Shown here: positions 18,146 to 27,963 of the stretch, one piece after another
How the letters are laid out: each line of letters starts with the position of its first letter
Numbering within the stretch: position 1 is the first letter of the stretch
NCBI GenBank assembly: GCA_009928005.1
Contig: RFVO01000002.1
Span: forward strand, 1 to 64,000
From: Chitinophagia bacterium
Lineage (GTDB): Bacteria; Bacteroidota; Bacteroidia; Chitinophagales; Chitinophagaceae
Direction: 5' to 3'
Length of the DNA stretch: 64,000 nt
The notes under the pieces: generated by a model
Told to the model about the DNA's origin: nothing
The model's database searches: none
What the model saw: the letters and a program-made list of their open reading frames with translations, nothing else
Made by a program: the position numbers and the translations under genes

Positions 18146-18928
18146 ATGGAGTCATTGTATATTATTAAAATAGGAGGCAATATTGTTGACAATCCTACAT
18201 TGTTAGCTACTTGCTTACAATCTTTTGCGAAAGTGAAGGGTCAAGCTATTTTAGTGCATGGCGGTGGCAAAATGGCTACAAGTTTGGCTGAATCAATGGG
18301 ACTTGAACAAACTTTGGTTGAAGGAAGAAGAATTACCGATGAAGCAACCTTGAAAATAGTCACCATGGTATATGCAGGCTATATAAATAAAAATATAGTA
18401 GCACAATTACAAGCACTAGGAGTGAATGCAATGGGCTTATCGGGGGTTGATGGAAATTTAATTCAAGCACATAAAAGAAAGCATAATAGTATTAATTATG
18501 GTTTTGTGGGAGACATAGATACAGTGAATACTCATTTGCTTTTACAATTAATCTCCACCAATACTAAATTAGTGGTGGCGCCCATTACCCATGATAATAA
18601 GGGGCAACTATTAAATACCAATGCAGATACTATTGCACAAAGCTTGGCTACTGCATTAGCTTCTAAATTTAAAGTGCATTTAATATATGGCTTTGAAAAG
18701 GAAGGTGTTCTCAAGGATATAAATGATCCTAGTTCGGTCATTGCGAAAATGGATAAACTCATTTACGGTACACTTAAAGATCAAAAACTTATTTATGAGG
18801 GAATGATTCCTAAAATAGACAACTCATTTGAAGCCCTTGATAAGGGTGTAACATCTGTTATTATTGGGAAAGCTGAAAAAATGAATGAATTAATGAATGG
18901 TACATCAGGCACCACAATCACCAACTAA
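18146..18928 (+). CDS. argB: Acetylglutamate kinase
   Basis: YIIKIGGNIVD, ILVHGGGKMATSL, NADTIAQSLA. Confidence 0.92.
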   Translation: MESLYIIKIGGNIVDNPTLLATCLQSFAKVKGQAILVHGGGKMATSLAESMGLEQTLVEGRRITDEATLKIVTMVYAGYINKNIVAQLQALGVNAMGLSGVDGNLIQAHKRKHNSINYGFVGDIDTVNTHLLLQLISTNTKLVVAPITHDNKGQLLNTNADTIAQSLATALASKFKVHLIYGFEKEGVLKDINDPSSVIAKMDKLIYGTLKDQKLIYEGMIPKIDNSFEALDKGVTSVIIGKAEKMNELMNGTSGTTITN

Positions 18929-20019
18929 TGTCACAAGAAAATAATATACAAAATATACATACCAGCCTCTTACAAAAAGAAGCCACCGATTTATTAAAAA
19001 AATTAATCGCCATACCTTCTTTTAGTAAAGAAGAAGATAAAACAGCTTTATTACTTACTCAGTTTTTTACAGATAGAAATATTAAAGTAAATACCATTAA
19101 AAATAATATTTGGGCAGCTAATTTACATTTTGATGCAAGCAAGCCTACTATATTATTAAACTCGCATCATGACACCGTAAAGCCTAATAAGGGTTATAGC
19201 ATAGACCCTTTTAATCCTTTGGTGAAGGAAGATAAATTATATGGATTAGGTTCTAATGATGCTGGAGGTTGTTTAGTAAGTTTAATAGCCTGCTTCTTGC
19301 ATTTTTATACAATGCCTAATTTGGGGTACAATATTATTTTTGTGGCATCTGCTGAAGAAGAAATTTCTGGCCATGATGGTATTGAATTAGTATTACCAGA
19401 AATACCAAAAATTGATTTTGGTATTGTAGGGGAACCCACTAAAATGGAAATGGCAATTGCGGAAAGAGGCTTATTGGTTTTAGATGTATTAGCTATGGGT
19501 AAAGCCGGCCATGCTGCTAGAGAAGAGGGTGAAAGTGCTTTATATAAAATATTACCAGACATTGAATGGTTTAAAAATTATGAGTTTGAAAAAGTATCAG
19601 ATTTATTAGGAAAGATAAAAATGAGCGTAACTGTTATAGAAACAGATAATAAGCAACATAATGTGGTACCCTCTTCTTGTAAAATGGTGGTAGATGTTCG
19701 TGTGAATGAACTGTATAGTTTTGAAGAAGTTTTAAAAATAATACAGGATAATGTGCAAGCGGAAGTAAAGCCAAGAAGTTTAAGAATGCGTTCTACTAGT
19801 ATTGGACTAGATCATGTGTTAGTGAAGGCAGGCAAGGATTTAGGCAAAGGCTATTATGGGTCGGTAACTACATCAGATAAAGCTTTAATGCCTTTTCCTA
19901 CTTTAAAAATGGGGCCTGGCGATTCAGCTAGATCTCATACTGCTGATGAATTTATATATATTAAAGAAATAGAGGAAGGTATTTTAACTTATATTCAATT
20001 ACTTGAAAAAATAGTATAA
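18928..20019 (+). CDS. argE: M20 family acyl-citrulline/ornithine deacylase (ArgE-like)
   Basis: LLNSHHDTVKP, YGLGSNDAGGCLVSLI, VASAEEEISGHDGIE; position in arg operon. Confidence 0.88.
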   Translation: MSQENNIQNIHTSLLQKEATDLLKKLIAIPSFSKEEDKTALLLTQFFTDRNIKVNTIKNNIWAANLHFDASKPTILLNSHHDTVKPNKGYSIDPFNPLVKEDKLYGLGSNDAGGCLVSLIACFLHFYTMPNLGYNIIFVASAEEEISGHDGIELVLPEIPKIDFGIVGEPTKMEMAIAERGLLVLDVLAMGKAGHAAREEGESALYKILPDIEWFKNYEFEKVSDLLGKIKMSVTVIETDNKQHNVVPSSCKMVVDVRVNELYSFEEVLKIIQDNVQAEVKPRSLRMRSTSIGLDHVLVKAGKDLGKGYYGSVTTSDKALMPFPTLKMGPGDSARSHTADEFIYIKEIEEGILTYIQLLEKIV

Positions 20020-20021
20020 CC

Positions 20022-21359
20022 ATGAGCAAGCTTTGGCAAAAAAATAAAAAAGTATCTGAACTAGTGGAAAAATTTACCATTGGAAATGATCAGACCATGG
20101 ACATGTATTTAGCACCCTTTGATGTACTAGGTTCCATTGCGCATACCACTATGTTAGCTGAAGTAGGTTTATTAACTGCAGCAGAACAAATAACAATTAA
20201 AAAAGCCTTAGTTGCAATTTATAAAAAAATACAATCAGGTAGTTTTTCATTAGCCCCTGGAGTTGAAGACATACATTCACAAGTAGAAATATTATTAACG
20301 GAAGCCTTAGGAGACACAGGTAAAAAAATTCATAGCGCAAGAAGTAGAAATGATCAAGTGCTTGTAGATATCAAATTATTTTTGCGCGCAGAAATAATAA
20401 GTTTAACGGAATCGGTACATACTTTTTTCAAAGTACTGCAAGCAAAAAGTGAAGTACATAAAAATGATTTACTACCTGGCTATACGCATTTACAATTAGC
20501 TATGCCTTCTTCTTTTGGATTATGGTTAGGGGCATATGCTGAAAGTTTAGTAGATGATACTACTTTATTAGAAGCAGCTTATAAAGTAGTGAATAAAAAT
20601 CCTTTGGGATCTGCTGCGGGTTATGGCTCATCTTTTCCTATTAATAGAACCCGAACTACTGAACTATTGGGTTTTGAGTCTTTGAATTATAATGTGGTTT
20701 ATGCGCAAATGGGACGTGGTAAAGCAGAAAGAGTTACGGCAATGGCTATGGCTAATATTGCAGATACTTTATCTAAATTAAGTATGGACGCTTCTTTATT
20801 CATGAATCAAAATTTTGGATTCATCCAGTTTCCAGAAGAGTTGACAACGGGTTCAAGCATTATGCCGCATAAAAAAAATCCTGATGTATTTGAATTAATC
20901 AGATCTTATTGTAATAGAATAAAAGTCTTACCCAATGAAATAATGATGATGACGACTAATTTACCTTCTGGTTATCACCGCGATTTACAATTGTTAAAAG
21001 AGCATTTATTTCCAGCTTTCACTGAGCTTAAAAATTGCTTAGAAATGGCTTCTATGATGATTGAAAATATGGAAGTTAAAAAAGACATATTACAAGACCC
21101 TAAGTACCAATATTTATTTAGTGTAGAAGAAGTAAACAAATTGGTATTATCAGGCATACCTTTTAGAGATGCCTATAAGCAAGTGAGTGCCTCTATTGAA
21201 GCAGGTAAATTTACCTATTCGACTGACCTAGCCCATACCCATGAGGGTAGTATAGGTAATTTAGGTACCGCTATTATTGAAGACCAGATGAGAGTAGTTC
21301 TAGCTAAATTTGATTTTGAAAAAGTAACGCAAAGAATTAATGAATTATTAAATACATAG
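20022..21359 (+). CDS. argH: Argininosuccinate lyase
   Basis: IHSARSRNDQVLVD, TGSSIMPHKKNPDVFELIR. Confidence 0.95.
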   Translation: MSKLWQKNKKVSELVEKFTIGNDQTMDMYLAPFDVLGSIAHTTMLAEVGLLTAAEQITIKKALVAIYKKIQSGSFSLAPGVEDIHSQVEILLTEALGDTGKKIHSARSRNDQVLVDIKLFLRAEIISLTESVHTFFKVLQAKSEVHKNDLLPGYTHLQLAMPSSFGLWLGAYAESLVDDTTLLEAAYKVVNKNPLGSAAGYGSSFPINRTRTTELLGFESLNYNVVYAQMGRGKAERVTAMAMANIADTLSKLSMDASLFMNQNFGFIQFPEELTTGSSIMPHKKNPDVFELIRSYCNRIKVLPNEIMMMTTNLPSGYHRDLQLLKEHLFPAFTELKNCLEMASMMIENMEVKKDILQDPKYQYLFSVEEVNKLVLSGIPFRDAYKQVSASIEAGKFTYSTDLAHTHEGSIGNLGTAIIEDQMRVVLAKFDFEKVTQRINELLNT

Positions 21360-21406
21360 TGTATTTTTGCTGCCGCATCTATCTTTTAAAAAGTTTAATT
21401 AGTATA

Positions 21407-22171
21407 ATGAAAAAACAAATTTTAGTGTTAATCGCGGTTGCTACATTGCAATTAGCAGAAGCACAAACAAATTCAAAGCCATCCATAGCGACGAAAACAG
21501 TTCCGGCTACTTCTGCTAAGCCATTAAAAGTAGAAAATAGTAAACTTACAATGAGTGTTACACCACCATTAACCATTAAAAATGGAAAAGACAGTGCTTC
21601 TTATGCATTAGGATATAGGATTGCACAAAGCTTGAACAGCCAAGGCTTACAAAAAATTAATTTAGCTGTTTTCAATAAAGGTTTATTGGCCGGCTTTGAA
21701 GGAAAATCTATCATCATCGATAGTATATTAGATTATTGTATTAAAACATATCAAGAAACAATGAGTGCAGAAAAATCAGCCGCTAATAAGTTAGCAGGAA
21801 AAGAATTTTTAGTTAAGAATGCTAAAAAACCAGGAGTTATTAGTTTACCTAATGGTATTCAGTATGAAATTTTAATAGCTGGCAAGGACACTATCAAGCC
21901 AACTTTAAAAGACAAAGTAAGATGTCATTACCATGGCACTTTAATTGATGGAACTGTATTTGATAGTTCAGTTCAAAGAGGTGAACCCATTACTTTCCCC
22001 TTAAATGGAGTAATTAAAGGATGGCAAGAGTCTTTGCCTTTAATGTCAATTGGAAGTAAGTGGAGACTATATATTCCTGCTGAACTTGCTTATGGTGATC
22101 GTCAAGCAGGTCCTATGATTGGACCAGGCTCTACTTTAATATTTGAAGTAGAATTATTAGGCATAGAATAA
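21407..22171 (+). CDS. FKBP-type peptidyl-prolyl cis-trans isomerase with signal peptide
   Basis: GTVFDSSVQRGEPITFPLNGVIKGWQESLPLMSIGSKWRLYIPAELAYGDR. Confidence 0.93.
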   Translation: MKKQILVLIAVATLQLAEAQTNSKPSIATKTVPATSAKPLKVENSKLTMSVTPPLTIKNGKDSASYALGYRIAQSLNSQGLQKINLAVFNKGLLAGFEGKSIIIDSILDYCIKTYQETMSAEKSAANKLAGKEFLVKNAKKPGVISLPNGIQYEILIAGKDTIKPTLKDKVRCHYHGTLIDGTVFDSSVQRGEPITFPLNGVIKGWQESLPLMSIGSKWRLYIPAELAYGDRQAGPMIGPGSTLIFEVELLGIE

Positions 22172-22192
22172 TTTTTTAGTAATATTTTGATA

Positions 22193-22240
22193 ATAGGGGC
22201 TTAATAGTAAAAAATCTACTCATTAAGTCCCTATTTATAA
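22193..22240 (+). terminator. Putative terminator after the arg operon/FKBP gene
   Basis: ATAGGGGCTTAA / TTAAGTCCCTAT 12 bp stem with one G-U pair, then TTATAATT. Confidence 0.6.
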
Positions 22241-22260
22241 TTATGATTAATAGGTCTCCC

Positions 22261-22992
22261 ATGAAAAAATATATAATTGCAGTTTTCTTGTCATCTAGTT
22301 TGTTTGCTTGTTCACCCAACAATGTATCCATTGATTCCTCTATAGTAAAAATAATGGATAGCGCAGGGGTGGTGGGCAGCTTTGCTTTATTAGAAAACGG
22401 TTCTGGTAAATTTACTATTGCAAATTTATCTCATTATAAAGACACAGCTTCTTCGCCTTTAAGTAGTTTTTTTATCCTGCCTAGTTTAATTGCATTAGAT
22501 AAAGGTATTATTAATCACAACCAAGCCTCATGGGCCTCATTGGATTCTACTACTTATTATCAAAATATTATTACTCAAATTGGAAGACAAACAATTATAA
22601 AAATAATCGATTCCATTCATTATGGGAAAGGTGTAGTAAGTGCTAATATGGATGAATTTTGGAAAGATGGGTCACTTAAAATTACTGCAGATGAACAATT
22701 AGGTTTAGTTAAAAGAGTCTTTTTTAAAGAATTGCCTTTTCAAAAACGCTCTCAAGAAATTTTTAAAAAGATGATATTGAAAGAAGATAACAGTAATTAC
22801 AAATTATCTTATCTAACTGCAGCCGACCCTACTACAAATAATACTTGGGTGGTAGGCTATGAAGAAGAAAATACACACATATATTTCTTTGTTTTACATA
22901 CGACTGGTAAAACTGCAACAGCAAGTAACAATTCGGTAACTTTGTTAAAGAAAATACTACTACAGCAGGGTTTCCTGCAAGGGCTTCGATAG
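22261..22992 (+). CDS. Lipoprotein with degenerate class D beta-lactamase/BlaR-sensor-like domain
   Basis: Lipobox SSLFACS; SSFFILPSLIALDKGII, YGKGVVSANMDEFWKDGSLKITADEQLGLVKRVFFKELPF and WVVGYEEENTHIYFFVL resemble OXA-type segments. Confidence 0.65.
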   Translation: MKKYIIAVFLSSSLFACSPNNVSIDSSIVKIMDSAGVVGSFALLENGSGKFTIANLSHYKDTASSPLSSFFILPSLIALDKGIINHNQASWASLDSTTYYQNIITQIGRQTIIKIIDSIHYGKGVVSANMDEFWKDGSLKITADEQLGLVKRVFFKELPFQKRSQEIFKKMILKEDNSNYKLSYLTAADPTTNNTWVVGYEEENTHIYFFVLHTTGKTATASNNSVTLLKKILLQQGFLQGLR

Positions 22993-23083
22993 AACTAGAC
23001 AGCTCAATCTAATAAAACTAATTGGTTTAGACCTAATTTTAGGTATTACTTCAATTAAATAATTATCTTTACGGAAGTTAATT

Positions 23084-25123
23084 ATGGAACAATATTGCAA
23101 TTCTATTACATCTTATAATCGTTTAATTACGCGCGAAGTAAAAGTAGGCAATCTCATCATTGGGGGCGGCCATCCAATTAGGGTGCAAACCATGACTACT
23201 ACCGATACCTTGGCCACTGAAAAAACAGTAGAGCAAGTTATTCGATGTATACAAGCAGGCGCTGAATTAGTAAGAATTACAGCCCCTAGTAAAACAGAAG
23301 CAGAAAATTTAGCAGCTATCAAATCCTCGCTTAGGGCTAAAGGGTATTTAACTCCTATTGTTGCCGATATTCATTTCACTCCTAATGCAGCAGAAATTGC
23401 AGCTACTATTATTGAAAAAGTGAGAGTAAATCCTGGTAATTATGTAGACAAGAAAAAATTTGAACAAATTGAATATACAGATCAAGAATACATTGAAGAA
23501 ATTGAACGTATAAGAGAAAGATTTACTCCCTTAGTACTTATTTGTAAAGAACATGGAACGGCTATGCGCATTGGAACTAATCATGGCTCTTTAAGCGACC
23601 GTATTATGAGTAGATATGGTGATACCGCCATTGGTATGGTAGAAAGTGCCATGGAATTTTTGCGTATTGCAAGAAGTTTGGATTATCATCAGATAATTTT
23701 AAGTATGAAGTCAAGTAATCCGCAGGTAATGGTGCAGGCCTATCGATTACTCATTCAACAAATGCAAACTGAATTCAATGAATGCTATCCTTTACATTTA
23801 GGTGTTACAGAAGCAGGTGATGGGGAAGATGGTAGAATTAAAAGTGCAATTGGTATTGGCACTTTATTAGAAGATGGTATTGGAGATACCATCAGAGTAA
23901 GTTTAACCGAAGACCCAGAATTAGAAATTCCTGTTTGTAAAGACTTAGTAAAAAGATATCCAGCTAATAGAATCAAAGGGGCTGATATGATTCCCCCTAT
24001 TAACCAATTGCCTTATAGTCCTTTTGAATATAAAAGAAGAGATACTATTCAAGTGAGTACTATTGGAAGTAAAACCGTGCCAGTGGTGGTGGCTGGTTAT
24101 AAAAATAAAACAGCAATATTGCCAATGCATTTAAACGCGATTGGATATATATATGATGAGGTAACAGATAAATGGAACATTACAGATGCTGCTGCCGATT
24201 TTATTTATAGCCCAAATCAATTATTATCTTTTGATTTGCCTGGTACATTGCGCGTTATAACAAGCTCTACTCAATGGGAGATGACCACCGATAAAAATAA
24301 ATATTTACCCTTATTTAATTTTAAGACCTATCTCCAAGCAACTAAAAAAAGTGATAGTATTAATTTTGTAGAAGTAGATTGTTATGGAGCTAAAAATGGT
24401 ATTAGAGATGAACAATTGCTATCTATTGCGAAGGACCCTACTGTAGTTTTTTGGTTAAGCAGTACTTTATCACATGCCATGCCTGCTGTAAGAAGAATGA
24501 TAATGCGCCTGATGGAATTAAAAATTAAATCTCCAGTCATTTTAGTAACAGATAGTGCTTGGCAAACTACAGACGAGCATTTAATTCATTTTGCCACTGA
24601 GACGGGCGCACTTCTATTAGATGGTTTTGGAGATGGCATTTGTATTGGCATACAGGGCAAGCAAGTTGAGGCAACAACTACTGAGAATGAATTGGGTAAT
24701 GAGCATGCAAATGAGCATGCACAAGTTTCTGGAAGAAATTATTATAGTAATAATTCAGTGGAGCAGTTTTTAAATTCAACTGCTTTTGGTATTTTACAAG
24801 CAACACGAACACGAATTTCTAAAACAGAATATATTTCCTGTCCAAGTTGTGGTAGAACCTTATTTGAATTGCAAGAAACCACAGCCAAAATTAGAGCAGT
24901 GACCAGTCATTTAAAAGGTTTAAAAATTGCCATCATGGGCTGTATTGTTAATGGGCCTGGAGAAATGGCTGATGCTGATTTTGGTTATGTTGGAAGTGGA
25001 GTAGGTAAGATAACTTTATACAAAGGGAAGGAAGTGATGAAGCGAAATATAGATAGTGCTGTGGCAGTAGATGAACTTATACTTCTTTTAAAAGAGCATA
25101 ATGCTTGGCTAGATCCAGTTTAA
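23084..25123 (+). CDS. ispG: 4-hydroxy-3-methylbut-2-en-1-yl diphosphate synthase, large form
   Basis: VRVNPGNYVD, ISCPSCGRTLFELQ, GLKIAIMGCIVNGPGEMADADFGYVGSG; large insertion between domains. Confidence 0.95.
   Translation: MEQYCNSITSYNRLITREVKVGNLIIGGGHPIRVQTMTTTDTLATEKTVEQVIRCIQAGAELVRITAPSKTEAENLAAIKSSLRAKGYLTPIVADIHFTPNAAEIAATIIEKVRVNPGNYVDKKKFEQIEYTDQEYIEEIERIRERFTPLVLICKEHGTAMRIGTNHGSLSDRIMSRYGDTAIGMVESAMEFLRIARSLDYHQIILSMKSSNPQVMVQAYRLLIQQMQTEFNECYPLHLGVTEAGDGEDGRIKSAIGIGTLLEDGIGDTIRVSLTEDPELEIPVCKDLVKRYPANRIKGADMIPPINQLPYSPFEYKRRDTIQVSTIGSKTVPVVVAGYKNKTAILPMHLNAIGYIYDEVTDKWNITDAAADFIYSPNQLLSFDLPGTLRVITSSTQWEMTTDKNKYLPLFNFKTYLQATKKSDSINFVEVDCYGAKNGIRDEQLLSIAKDPTVVFWLSSTLSHAMPAVRRMIMRLMELKIKSPVILVTDSAWQTTDEHLIHFATETGALLLDGFGDGICIGIQGKQVEATTTENELGNEHANEHAQVSGRNYYSNNSVEQFLNSTAFGILQATRTRISKTEYISCPSCGRTLFELQETTAKIRAVTSHLKGLKIAIMGCIVNGPGEMADADFGYVGSGVGKITLYKGKEVMKRNIDSAVAVDELILLLKEHNAWLDPV
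24698..24721 (+). repeat. 12-bp tandem duplication inside ispG
   Basis: AATGAGCATGCA repeated twice, encoding NEHANEHA. Confidence 0.9.
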
Positions 25124-25153
25124 CATCTCAACTTTTTCTTTTTAATATTAATC

Positions 25154-26041
25154 ATGTATTTATTTATTTATATTTTAGTTTATTTATTTTCTCTTTTACC
25201 ATGGAGACTACTTTATATTATAAGTGATATTATTGCTTTATTATTGCAGCATGTTTTAAAATATCGTGTAAAAGTTGTGGCACAAAACTTAGCAATTGCC
25301 TTTCCTCAAAAAACGGCTAAGGAAAGACAAAAAATTGCTAATGAATTTTATCAACAATTTACCGATTCTTTCATTGAAACTTTTAAGCTTATTTCTATTT
25401 CAGATAAAAATTTTGACAAAAGGTTTACCTCTAATGTAGAAGTTTTAAATAAGCTATATGCAACAGGACAGTCAGTTCAAATTATGGCAGGGCACTTTTT
25501 TAATTGGGAATTTGCGAACTGGGGAGTGGCTAAATTTGGGAAGTATCCTTTTATTGCTGTGTATATGCCATTGAGTAATCCGTATTTTAATAAAATTATT
25601 TTAAAGCTAAGAATGCGTTTTGGAAGTATTATGATTCCTGCAACTAATTTCAAGACACAGTTTCATAAATATGCAACTCAAGGCATTTATGCCATGGCCT
25701 TAGCTGCTGATCAAAACCCAGGAAATCCTTTATCGGCCTATTGGGTGCCTTTTTTTGGAAGACTCACTCCTTTTGTAAAAGGTCCAGAAAAAGGGGCACT
25801 TTTAAATAATACAGCTCAAGTATTTGTACATTTTTATCGTGTGAAAAGAGGGTATTATCATTCAGAATATGAAGTCATGACTACTTCACCTAATTACTTT
25901 AAAGATGGGCAGTTAACTGCCTTATATGTAAAAATACTAGAAGAGAAAATTAAAGCGAAACCTGCTAATTATTTATGGAGTCATCGAAGATGGAGATATG
26001 AATATGATGCAAAGCAGCATGAAAAATTAGTGGTACATTAG
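25154..26041 (+). CDS. LpxL/HtrB-like lysophospholipid/lipid A acyltransferase
   Basis: VKVVAQNLAIAFPQKTAKERQKIANEFYQQF, MAGHFFNWEFANWG, AADQNPGN. Confidence 0.9.
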   Translation: MYLFIYILVYLFSLLPWRLLYIISDIIALLLQHVLKYRVKVVAQNLAIAFPQKTAKERQKIANEFYQQFTDSFIETFKLISISDKNFDKRFTSNVEVLNKLYATGQSVQIMAGHFFNWEFANWGVAKFGKYPFIAVYMPLSNPYFNKIILKLRMRFGSIMIPATNFKTQFHKYATQGIYAMALAADQNPGNPLSAYWVPFFGRLTPFVKGPEKGALLNNTAQVFVHFYRVKRGYYHSEYEVMTTSPNYFKDGQLTALYVKILEEKIKAKPANYLWSHRRWRYEYDAKQHEKLVVH

Positions 26042-26060
26042 TTCAGCTAAAAAGTTTCAA

Positions 26061-26756
26061 TTAGTTCAATAAAGCATCTTCATCACTTGCAGGTTTAACT
26101 TTAGTGACCTCGAAACTAAAATTTTCTTTCAAACTTTGCACTGCCTCCCAGCCACCTACGACCACTCTAATGTTGTGTATACCTTGTTTTTTTAAAAGAC
26201 TTGCAGCAAGAGAACTATTGTCTCCATTTTCAGTAATTATATAAATATTAAAATGTTCGTCCAGTTCAGACATAGAACCAGGATCTCCCATATCGGCTAA
26301 GGGTAGAGAGACTGAATTTTTTATATGACTTTTATCAAAATCCTCTTCTGTTCTACAATCTAAAACCATTAAGTATTCATCATAAGGAATATCCATTGCC
26401 AGTTCATCTATTTCGACATCAATAATTAAGTCGTATCTTTTTTCAGCAGCCCATGAGGCAAAGCCACCTTCTAAATAACCTTTGATGCCCGTGAATTCAG
26501 CCTTCGTAAAATAAGCTAATGTTTCAGAGGCAATGGATTCTTCTAAAATAAAAACTAGGGGACTATCTTTTTTAATTATGTCCATGGCAATTGCATATTT
26601 TGCCGTGAGTGGTGTAATATGAATTGCATTAGGAACATAACCTTGCATGAATGCTCCGATGGGCCTTGCATCAATAATGATAACCGATTCGTCTTCAATA
26701 ATTGTAAGAAATTGGGCTAAGGATAATTGCATATTATCCAACAAGTTGTTCAACAA
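26061..26756 (-). CDS. Tandem rhodanese-like domain protein without the catalytic cysteines
   Basis: Two rhodanese-like modules (IIDARPIGAFMQGYVPNAIHI; MVLDCRTEEDFDKSHIKNSVSLPL) with GGFASW and GGWEAV ends. Confidence 0.85.
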   Translation of the reverse strand: MLNNLLDNMQLSLAQFLTIIEDESVIIIDARPIGAFMQGYVPNAIHITPLTAKYAIAMDIIKKDSPLVFILEESIASETLAYFTKAEFTGIKGYLEGGFASWAAEKRYDLIIDVEIDELAMDIPYDEYLMVLDCRTEEDFDKSHIKNSVSLPLADMGDPGSMSELDEHFNIYIITENGDNSSLAASLLKKQGIHNIRVVVGGWEAVQSLKENFSFEVTKVKPASDEDALLN

Positions 26757-27093
26757 ATTTATTGATTTGCTCTAAACGATTATAATCGACAGCATAATAA
26801 ATAAATTTCCCTTCACGAATAGTAGTTACAATACTTGCTCTTCTTAGAATAGCTAAATGTTGTGAAGCTACAGATTGTTCTAATCTTAACTTTACATAAA
26901 TTTCTGTAACAGTTACTTTTTTATGTTCGTCAATTAATTTTACAATTTGTTGACGAAGCTTATGATTTAAAGCACGCAAAATCATTGCTGCTTTTTTGCT
27001 GTGTAATAAATCTACTTTCAGTGGACTTGTGCCATTTGCTAATTGTAGTTGTGGTAATGACTGATTCATGTTCTTTAATTTTTGGGGGTTCAA
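26734..27093 (-). CDS. ArsR-family winged-helix regulator
   Basis: ALNHKLRQQIVKLIDEHKKVTVTEIYVKLRLEQSVASQHLAILRRASIVTTIREGKFIYYAVD; overlaps the rhodanese gene by 23 bp. Confidence 0.9.
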   Translation of the reverse strand: MNPQKLKNMNQSLPQLQLANGTSPLKVDLLHSKKAAMILRALNHKLRQQIVKLIDEHKKVTVTEIYVKLRLEQSVASQHLAILRRASIVTTIREGKFIYYAVDYNRLEQINKFVEQLVG

Positions 27094-27120
27094 TGCTGGT
27101 GCAAAATTACATCATAAATT

Positions 27121-27155
27121 TAAAATATTCTTAATATTTTAATATGTAAAATATT
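27121..27155. promoter_or_regulatory. Candidate ArsR operator
   Basis: TAAAATATT (27121-27129), AATATTTTA (27133-27141), TAAAATATT (27147-27155): three alternating copies of one 9-mer upstream of the arsR start. Confidence 0.65.
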
Positions 27156-27263
27156 AAAAACTTGAGTTTTGTATTTAAAATCGCTGTTTAGCTTAGATTG
27201 TATGGTGCCAAGTTGGTTTAAAACCGCTCATCACATTTTTTTTCAAAAATGCAGAAAAAGGAG

Positions 27264-27944
27264 CTATTTTTTATAGAAAAATTCTTTTAAATAAGAGGGG
27301 CTACAATAAGCAGTATCTTCAAATTCATGCTTAGTAAATGCTGTTTCAGCTAACTGGATGCAATCCAATATTTTATATGAATTTTCCACAAAAAAGATAG
27401 CAGGGTCTTCTAATAATGCCTTGGCCTTGGAAGCCGCCGACCCTATACAAATGGTTGGATGCTTTTGGGTTAAGCTTGTTAAATAATTACTATCAATTAC
27501 AATGGCTTGCTCAGCTAGTAGGCAATTTAATTTGCTATCATAAATTGCCCCAAAGACTTCCATTCTTTTAGCATCTATCATAGAAAAAATTTGCACCTGC
27601 CCTTTTTTTTCTATAAACCATGTTTGCTTTGAAGCGGCATTGGCTAAAAGTACAAGTGTAGAAAGTCCTATTAATGGTTTTTGTAAAGCATAGGCAATAC
27701 CTTTAGCACTAGATAAACCTACTCTTAAGCCAGTATAAGATCCAGGACCCATTGTAACTGCAATGGCATCAATATTATTTAAGGAGATGGCTGTTTCGGC
27801 TACTAATTTTTGAATAGCTACCTGCAAGAAGGAAGCATGTGTTTGAAATACTTCGTTTTCTTGTATAGCCATTAAGATCCCATTTTGGCTAATAGCTACC
27901 ATGGCTTTCTCGCCAGCTGTATCAATATGTAATAAGGTTGCCAA
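27264..27944 (-). CDS. tsaB: tRNA threonylcarbamoyladenosine biosynthesis protein TsaB (TTG start at 27944 proposed)
   Basis: LLHIDTAGEKAMVAIS, VTMGPGSYTGLRVGLSSAKGIAYAL; upstream start in the ORF track lies inside the predicted promoter. Confidence 0.9.
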   Translation of the reverse strand: MATLLHIDTAGEKAMVAISQNGILMAIQENEVFQTHASFLQVAIQKLVAETAISLNNIDAIAVTMGPGSYTGLRVGLSSAKGIAYALQKPLIGLSTLVLLANAASKQTWFIEKKGQVQIFSMIDAKRMEVFGAIYDSKLNCLLAEQAIVIDSNYLTSLTQKHPTICIGSAASKAKALLEDPAIFFVENSYKILDCIQLAETAFTKHEFEDTAYCSPSYLKEFFYKK

Positions 27945-27963
27945 GTTATTTAAAAATGTTTTA

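Noticed and set aside
24698-24721. 12-bp tandem repeat in ispG as a phase-variable element
   Set aside because: Only two in-frame copies in a variable linker; length changes would not shift the frame
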